Of a stretch of DNA of 10,685 nucleotides, positions 6,864 to 10,685 are shown in pieces; position 1 is the stretch's first letter; the number at the start of each line of letters is the position of its first letter. The DNA is taken from contig DASUGK010000097.1 in assembly GCA_036274075.1 (NCBI GenBank), forward strand, positions 1-10,685, read 5' to 3'. Under the pieces are notes generated by a model. The model did not search any database and had not been told where the DNA came from. It saw only the letters and a program-made list of their open reading frames with translations. The stretch comes from CADEED01 sp036274075. GTDB lineage: Bacteria > Pseudomonadota > Gammaproteobacteria > Steroidobacterales > Steroidobacteraceae. The translations under genes were made by a program, and so were the position numbers.

Positions 6864-7852
6864 ACCTGCGCGCTTACCGGAACTGGAGCGAAGCCGCGCG
6901 CCGCGACCTGAAGCTGGCGGCGCTCACCGCCATCCTGCTCGTGGCCGTCACCTGGAAATTCCCGGGCTACGCCGCGCCGCGCAACCTCGCCGGCGTGCTG
7001 GACGACACGGCCATCCTCATCATGCTGGCGCTGGGGCAGATGCTGGTCATCCTGGTGCGCGGCATCGATTTGTCGATGGCGGCCAACCTGGCGCTGTGCG
7101 GCATGCTGGCGGCGCTCTTCAACCGCGCCTATCCCGGCGCCGGCGTGTTGCCCGTGCTGTTGCTGACGCTGGTCGCCGGCGGGTTGTCAGGCGCGTTCAA
7201 CGGGCTGCTGGTGTGGAAACTGAAGCTGCCGCCCATCGTGGTGACGCTGGGCACCATGTCGGTGTATCGCGGCGTCATTTTCCTGCTGTCTAAGGGCGCC
7301 TGGGTCAACGAGAACGAGATGTCGCGCGGCTTCCTCGAATTCACGCGCGCGCAGTTCCTCGGGCTCACGACGCTGGCCTGGGGCGCGATCCTGCTTTCCG
7401 CAGCCTTCATCGTGGGGCTGCGGTATTCCCGCGCGGCGCGCAACCTGTACGCCGCGGGCGGCAATCCCGAAGCCGCTGCGTACGCCGGCGTCGATCCGGG
7501 ACGCATGCAATTCATGGCCTACGTGATCGCTGGCGCGATTGCCGGCGTCTGCGGCTACCTGTGGGTGGCGCGCTTCGCCGTGGCCTACACCGACATCGCG
7601 CTGGGCTTCGAGCTGCAGGTGATCGCGGCCTGCCTGATCGGCGGCGTGGCCATCGGCGGAGGCGTCGGGTCGGCGCTGGGCGTGGTCATCGGCTGCCTGT
7701 TCCTCGGCATCATCCGCAGCAGCCTGCCGCTCGTGGGCGTCTCCGCGTTCTGGCAGATGTTCATCAACGGCGTGGTGATCCTGGTGGCGGTGTTGTTGTC
7801 TGCCCGGGCGAGACTCGGTACGCGCACGATTCTCGAGGCCCCGCGTACATGA
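6860..7852 (+). CDS. rhaP: Rhamnose ABC transporter permease 1
   Basis: A 330-residue inner-membrane permease of the BPD_transp_2 / CUT2 family, which with RhaQ forms the rhamnose channel. About eight to ten hydrophobic segments are visible, for example near residues 18-34, 50-68, 72-88, 94-118, 166-187, 216-236 and 252-285. Family landmarks are MLVILVRGIDLSMAANLAL, the FNGLLVWKLKLPPIVVTLGT segment (113-132) and the cytoplasmic ATPase-contact loop with GGNPEAAAYAGVDPGR (200-215). The start at 6860 overlaps the rhaT stop, and no clear ribosome site precedes it, so translation probably depends on coupling to rhaT. The P versus Q naming follows gene order in rhizobial loci. Confidence 0.9.
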   Translation: MNLRAYRNWSEAARRDLKLAALTAILLVAVTWKFPGYAAPRNLAGVLDDTAILIMLALGQMLVILVRGIDLSMAANLALCGMLAALFNRAYPGAGVLPVLLLTLVAGGLSGAFNGLLVWKLKLPPIVVTLGTMSVYRGVIFLLSKGAWVNENEMSRGFLEFTRAQFLGLTTLAWGAILLSAAFIVGLRYSRAARNLYAAGGNPEAAAYAGVDPGRMQFMAYVIAGAIAGVCGYLWVARFAVAYTDIALGFELQVIAACLIGGVAIGGGVGSALGVVIGCLFLGIIRSSLPLVGVSAFWQMFINGVVILVAVLLSARARLGTRTILEAPRT

Positions 7853-8781
7853 CGGCGGTCCTGAAGCGCTGGGAATCCGTGCTGGGGCTGGTGCTGGTGG
7901 CCGAGTTCGTGCTGTTCGCGTCGATCTCGCCCTACTTCCTCAGCGTCGACACCTTGTCCGACGCCACCTTCAACTTCACCGAGCGCGCCATCGTGGCGCT
8001 GCCGCTGGCGCTGCTCATCATCGCCGGCGAAATCGACATTTCCGTGGCCGCGATCATCGCGCTCGCGTCGGTGGCGATGGGCCTGGCCGCGGAGCAGGGC
8101 GTGGGTACCGGCGGTATCGCCGCCATCGGACTCGGCACCGGGCTCGCCGCCGGCTGCGTGAATGGTGCGCTCGTCACGCTGGGGCGCGTGCCGTCCATCG
8201 TCGCGACCATCGGCACGATGACGCTGTTCCGCGGCGTCGCCTACGCGGTGCTGGGCGACCGCGTGCTCAAGAACTACCCCGAGTCGTTCGCGCTGTTCGG
8301 CCAGGGTTATGCCTTCGGCCCGGTTTCCATCGAGCTGGCCCTGTTCACGGTGTTGGCGGTGGCCTTCGGGCTGTTCCTGCACCGCACGCGCTGGGGCCGG
8401 GCTATCTACGCCATCGGCGCCAACCCGGTGGCGAGCGAATTTGCGCGGATCCGCGTGGACCGCTACCGCTTCGTGTTGTTTGCCGTCACCGGCGCGGCCA
8501 GTGGATTGGCGGCCGTGCTGCTCACCTCGCGCCTCGGATCGACGCGGCCGTCCATCGCCCAGGGCTGGGAGCTGGAAATCATCAGCATGGTGATCCTCGG
8601 CGGAGTCTCGGTCTGGGGTGGCAAGGGCAGTATCCTTGGCGTGGTCCTGGCGGCATTGGTGTTCGGACTCGTGACATTCGGTCTCGGACTCATGAACATT
8701 CCCGGCATCGTGATGTCGATCTTCACCGGGACCCTGCTGATCCTCGTAGTCGCGCTGCCGGCGCTGGTGCGCCGCCGGTGA
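7849..8781 (+). CDS. rhaQ: Rhamnose ABC transporter permease 2
   Basis: A 310-residue inner-membrane permease, partner of RhaP in the CUT2 transporter. It has multiple hydrophobic segments (near residues 12-30, 48-62, 64-82, 88-108, 160-177, 207-226, 246-280 and 287-305). It carries the same landmarks as its neighbour: LIIAGEIDISVAAIIAL (56-72), VNGALVTLGRVPSIVATIGT (104-123) and the ATPase-contact loop AIGANPVASEFARIRVDRYR (188-207). The reading frame is open upstream to 7561, inside rhaP. The true start is the ATG at 7849, because it gives a normal permease N-terminus, overlaps the rhaP stop by 4 bases (ATGA) and has GAGG about 10 bases upstream. Its stop overlaps the rhaK GTG. Confidence 0.92.
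   Translation: MTAVLKRWESVLGLVLVAEFVLFASISPYFLSVDTLSDATFNFTERAIVALPLALLIIAGEIDISVAAIIALASVAMGLAAEQGVGTGGIAAIGLGTGLAAGCVNGALVTLGRVPSIVATIGTMTLFRGVAYAVLGDRVLKNYPESFALFGQGYAFGPVSIELALFTVLAVAFGLFLHRTRWGRAIYAIGANPVASEFARIRVDRYRFVLFAVTGAASGLAAVLLTSRLGSTRPSIAQGWELEIISMVILGGVSVWGGKGSILGVVLAALVFGLVTFGLGLMNIPGIVMSIFTGTLLILVVALPALVRRR
8759..8774 (+). other. Stem-loop just before the rhaK start
   Basis: CGGCGC and GCGCCG form a perfect 6-bp stem around the loop TGGT, ending 3 bases before the GTG at 8778. It lies inside the last codons of rhaQ. No ribosome site precedes rhaK, so this hairpin would block free initiation unless ribosomes finishing rhaQ melt it. GC-rich coding DNA often forms such stems, so function is uncertain. 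Confidence 0.3.
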
Positions 8782-10151
8782 ACACCGCGGCGCCACTCAT
8801 CGCGGTATTCGACGTCGGCAAGACCAACGCCAGGATCGCGCTGGTCGACCCGGCGCTGGGTCAGGAAGTGTGGAGCGCGCGCCGGGCCAACGACGTGGTG
8901 CAGGGTTCGCTGCTGCGCGAGCTCGACGTGGTCGGCATCGAGACCTGGCTGCTGGACGCGCTGCGCGGCGCGCCGCAGCGCGAGCGCGTGGCGGCCATCG
9001 TGCCCATCGCGCATGGCGCGGCGGCGGTGCTGGCCGATCACGCCGGCAACGTGCTCATCGCCCCCGACTACGAGGACACGCGCTTCGAGGCGGTGGCCGC
9101 CGAATACGCGGCCTTGCGCGATCCCTTCGCCGTCACGTTCTCGCCCAACCTGCCGCAGGGACTGAATCTCGGGCGCCAGCTCTATTACCTGCAGAACCGC
9201 CACGAAGAGCTGTACCGCCGCGTGTCGCACATCCTGATGTATCCGCAGTACTGGTCGTGGCGGCTGTCCGGCGTGATGGCCACCGAGGTGACGGCGCTGG
9301 GCACGCACACCGACCTGTGGCGGCCGCATGACGACATGTATTCGGCGTTGGCGCGCAAGCAGGGTTGGGCGCGGCTCATGCCGTCCCTGCAACGCGCCAC
9401 GGCGCGGCTCGGCACGTTGCGTCCCTCGGTGGCCGCGGCCACCGGCCTGCCGGAAAGCTGCGTCGTCACTTGCGGCATGCACGATTCCAACGCGTCGTAC
9501 CTGCGCTTCCTCATGGACCGCGAGCGCGAGGCATTCACGGTGGTGTCGAGCGGCACCTGGACCATCGTCATGGCCAATCGGGGCGACCTGCGGCGGTTGC
9601 GCGAAGACCGCGACATGCTGGCGAACGTCAACATCTACGGCGCGCCGATCGCCACCGCGCGTTACATGGGCGGGCGCGAGTACGAAGCCATCGCCCAGGG
9701 GTCCGACGAGCCGGGCTTCGACGCGTTGATCGAAGTCCTGGCCCGCGGCGCCATGGCGCTGCCATCGTTCGCGAGCGCGGGTCCCTACAGCGGGCGGCGC
9801 GGCAGCATCGAGGGCGCCGAGGGCCTGACTTCCGCGCAGCGCGCGGCGCTGGCCACGTTGTATTCCGCGCTCATGACCGCGCAGCTCATCGAATCGCTGG
9901 GCACCGCGGGCGAGATCTTCATCGACGGGCCGCTGGCGCGGAACCCGTTGTTCGGCAGCTTGTTAGGCGCCTGCGTGCCGGCCGGCACCGTGCGCATCTA
10001 CCCGGAGGGAGGCGGCACGCGCGTGGCCGCGCATCTCGCCGGGCTGCCGTCGCCGGCGCCGGGCGCGTTGCGCAACGTGGCGCCGCTGCGCATCGCCGGC
10101 CTGCTCGAATACCAGGCGGAATGGCGTCATCGACTCGAGGAGCGTGCATGA
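8778..10151 (+). CDS. rhaK: FGGY-family L-rhamnulokinase
   Basis: Phosphorylates L-rhamnulose to L-rhamnulose-1-phosphate with ATP in the cytoplasm, the step between RhaI and RhaD. The 457-residue length suits FGGY sugar kinases. The N-terminal phosphate-binding motif is FDVGKTNARIALVD (11-24). The probable catalytic base is Asp236 in GMHDSN, SGTW (258-261) fits the second-domain nucleotide region, and DGPLARNPLFGSLLG (383-397) corresponds to the C-terminal adenosine motif. The DVGKTN form resembles rhizobial RhaK-like kinases more than E. coli RhaB. The substrate is assigned mainly from context, since fuculo- or xylulokinase relatives look similar. The GTG start overlaps the rhaQ stop (GTGA) without its own ribosome site. 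In Rhizobium leguminosarum RhaK is also needed for rhamnose uptake, which fits this tight link to the transporter genes. Confidence 0.88.
   Translation: MNTAAPLIAVFDVGKTNARIALVDPALGQEVWSARRANDVVQGSLLRELDVVGIETWLLDALRGAPQRERVAAIVPIAHGAAAVLADHAGNVLIAPDYEDTRFEAVAAEYAALRDPFAVTFSPNLPQGLNLGRQLYYLQNRHEELYRRVSHILMYPQYWSWRLSGVMATEVTALGTHTDLWRPHDDMYSALARKQGWARLMPSLQRATARLGTLRPSVAAATGLPESCVVTCGMHDSNASYLRFLMDREREAFTVVSSGTWTIVMANRGDLRRLREDRDMLANVNIYGAPIATARYMGGREYEAIAQGSDEPGFDALIEVLARGAMALPSFASAGPYSGRRGSIEGAEGLTSAQRAALATLYSALMTAQLIESLGTAGEIFIDGPLARNPLFGSLLGACVPAGTVRIYPEGGGTRVAAHLAGLPSPAPGALRNVAPLRIAGLLEYQAEWRHRLEERA
10138..10142 (+). promoter_or_regulatory. Strong ribosome binding site of the GH43 gene
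   Basis: AGGAG ends 5 bases before the ATG at 10148, within the last codons of rhaK. It is the closest match to a canonical Shine-Dalgarno site in the window, so the hydrolase can be translated well even though it also overlaps rhaK. Confidence 0.6.
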
Positions 10152-10685
10152 AGATCCGGACGACGTGGGCGGCGAAGTGGCTGGCCCTCGCAGGCGTGTT
10201 GATGGCCGCGGCGGCGGGCGCCACCGACTATCGCAATCCCATCCTCTACTCGGATTATTCCGATCCCGACGTGATCCGCGTCGGCAGCCGCTTCTACATG
10301 ACGGCTTCGTCGTTTCATTTTTCGCCGGGGCTGCCGCTGCTGGAGTCGGCCGACCTCGTGCACTGGCAACTCGTGGGCCACGCGCTGCCGAAGCTGACCT
10401 TCGATCCGAAGTACGACCTGCCGGGGCCGCTGGGATTCAGCGATGGCTCGGAACGCGCACGCTTCTTCGCCGAGATGGGCCATCGCTACAGCGCCGGGGT
10501 TTGGGCGCCGGCCATTCGTCACCACGGCGGCCGCTTCTACATCTATTTCGCGACGCCCACCGAAGGCATCTTCATGGTGTCGGCGAAGAATCCCGCCGGC
10601 CCGTGGACCGCGCCCGTGGCGGTGATGGCGGGGCCGAAGCTCGAGGATCCTTGCCCATTCTGGGACGACGATGGCCAGGCCTACC
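10148..10685 (+). CDS. Secreted family-43 glycoside hydrolase, N-terminal part
   Basis: The frame runs from the ATG at 10148 through 179 codons to the right edge with no stop, so the C-terminus is missing. Residues 1-25 form a Sec signal peptide (positive KIR and K, hydrophobic LALAGVLMAAAA, cleavage after AGA), placing it in the periplasm or outside. The rest begins a five-bladed propeller of GH43: NPILYSDYSDPDVIRVGSRF with Asp39 as probable catalytic base, FSPGLPLLESADLVHW, GVWAPAIRHHGGRFYIYFAT (about 117-136) and LEDPCPFWDDDG (165-176), with Asp167 as the likely second catalytic Asp. The catalytic Glu lies beyond the window. GH43 enzymes are mostly beta-xylosidases, alpha-L-arabinofuranosidases or exo-galactanases, and the substrate cannot be chosen from this part. 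It overlaps rhaK by ATGA, so it should be induced with rhamnose uptake. Confidence 0.88.
   Translation, partial: MKIRTTWAAKWLALAGVLMAAAAGATDYRNPILYSDYSDPDVIRVGSRFYMTASSFHFSPGLPLLESADLVHWQLVGHALPKLTFDPKYDLPGPLGFSDGSERARFFAEMGHRYSAGVWAPAIRHHGGRFYIYFATPTEGIFMVSAKNPAGPWTAPVAVMAGPKLEDPCPFWDDDGQAY

Noticed and set aside
7561..7848. 96-codon N-terminal extension of rhaQ
   Set aside because: This stretch lies in another frame of rhaP and reads as an Arg-rich sequence. The ATG at 7849, overlapping the rhaP stop, gives a normal permease.
7585..8796. 403-codon open frame on the minus strand opposite rhaP and rhaQ
   Set aside because: It crosses two real genes and is highly charged and His/Arg/Gln-rich, the usual reverse reading of hydrophobic permease codons.
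8463..9482. 339-codon minus-strand frame opposite rhaQ and rhaK
   Set aside because: It spans the junction of two confirmed genes, with no motif or ribosome site.
1..10685. Hidden defence system, mobile element or CRISPR array
   Set aside because: Every part of the window except the 138-base control region and short gaps is occupied by rhamnose-pathway genes or the GH43 gene. I saw no tandem repeats, transposase motifs, integrase sites or tRNA.

Overview
The window holds an L-rhamnose uptake and catabolism locus from a high-GC bacterium. The gene set and order resemble the rhamnose loci of rhizobia: a DeoR-type RhaR, a RhaSTPQ ABC transporter, the kinase RhaK, a fused aldolase/dehydrogenase RhaD and a Pseudomonas/Rhizobium-type isomerase RhaI. 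Codons are strongly biased to G/C in the third position, and start codons include GTG. This suggests a Pseudomonadota member (alpha- or gammaproteobacterial), but the sequence alone does not fix the genus. No tRNA, rRNA, CRISPR array, insertion sequence or phage gene is visible.

Layout. Positions 1-3442 are read leftward: rhaD (fused rhamnulose-1-phosphate aldolase and lactaldehyde dehydrogenase, 3442-1307), then rhaI (L-rhamnose isomerase, from 1295, running off the left edge almost at its natural end). Positions 3443-3580 are a divergent control region with a 21-bp imperfect palindrome, a second inverted repeat and a likely sigma-70 -10 box for the rightward genes. Positions 3581 to the right edge are one rightward operon: rhaR (repressor), rhaS (lipoprotein sugar-binding protein), rhaT (double ATPase), rhaP and rhaQ (permeases), rhaK (rhamnulokinase) and the first 179 codons of a secreted family-43 glycoside hydrolase. 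The junctions rhaT/rhaP, rhaP/rhaQ, rhaQ/rhaK and rhaK/GH43 are all 4-base ATGA or GTGA overlaps.

How the genes work together. The GH43 enzyme would trim a plant or microbial polysaccharide outside the cytoplasm. RhaS catches released L-rhamnose and RhaTPQ imports it. RhaI isomerises it to L-rhamnulose, RhaK phosphorylates it to L-rhamnulose-1-phosphate, and RhaD splits that to dihydroxyacetone phosphate and L-lactaldehyde, then oxidises the lactaldehyde to L-lactate. RhaR, encoded first in its own operon, probably represses both divergent units from the shared control region.

The core is a known type of pathway. The less ordinary points are the glycoside hydrolase coupled to the end of the sugar operon, the lipoprotein form of RhaS, the absence of the mutarotase gene rhaU between rhaQ and rhaK, and the uncharacterised palindrome in the control region. 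I found no wholly novel system. Large open frames opposite the real genes are codon-bias shadows and are not annotated.
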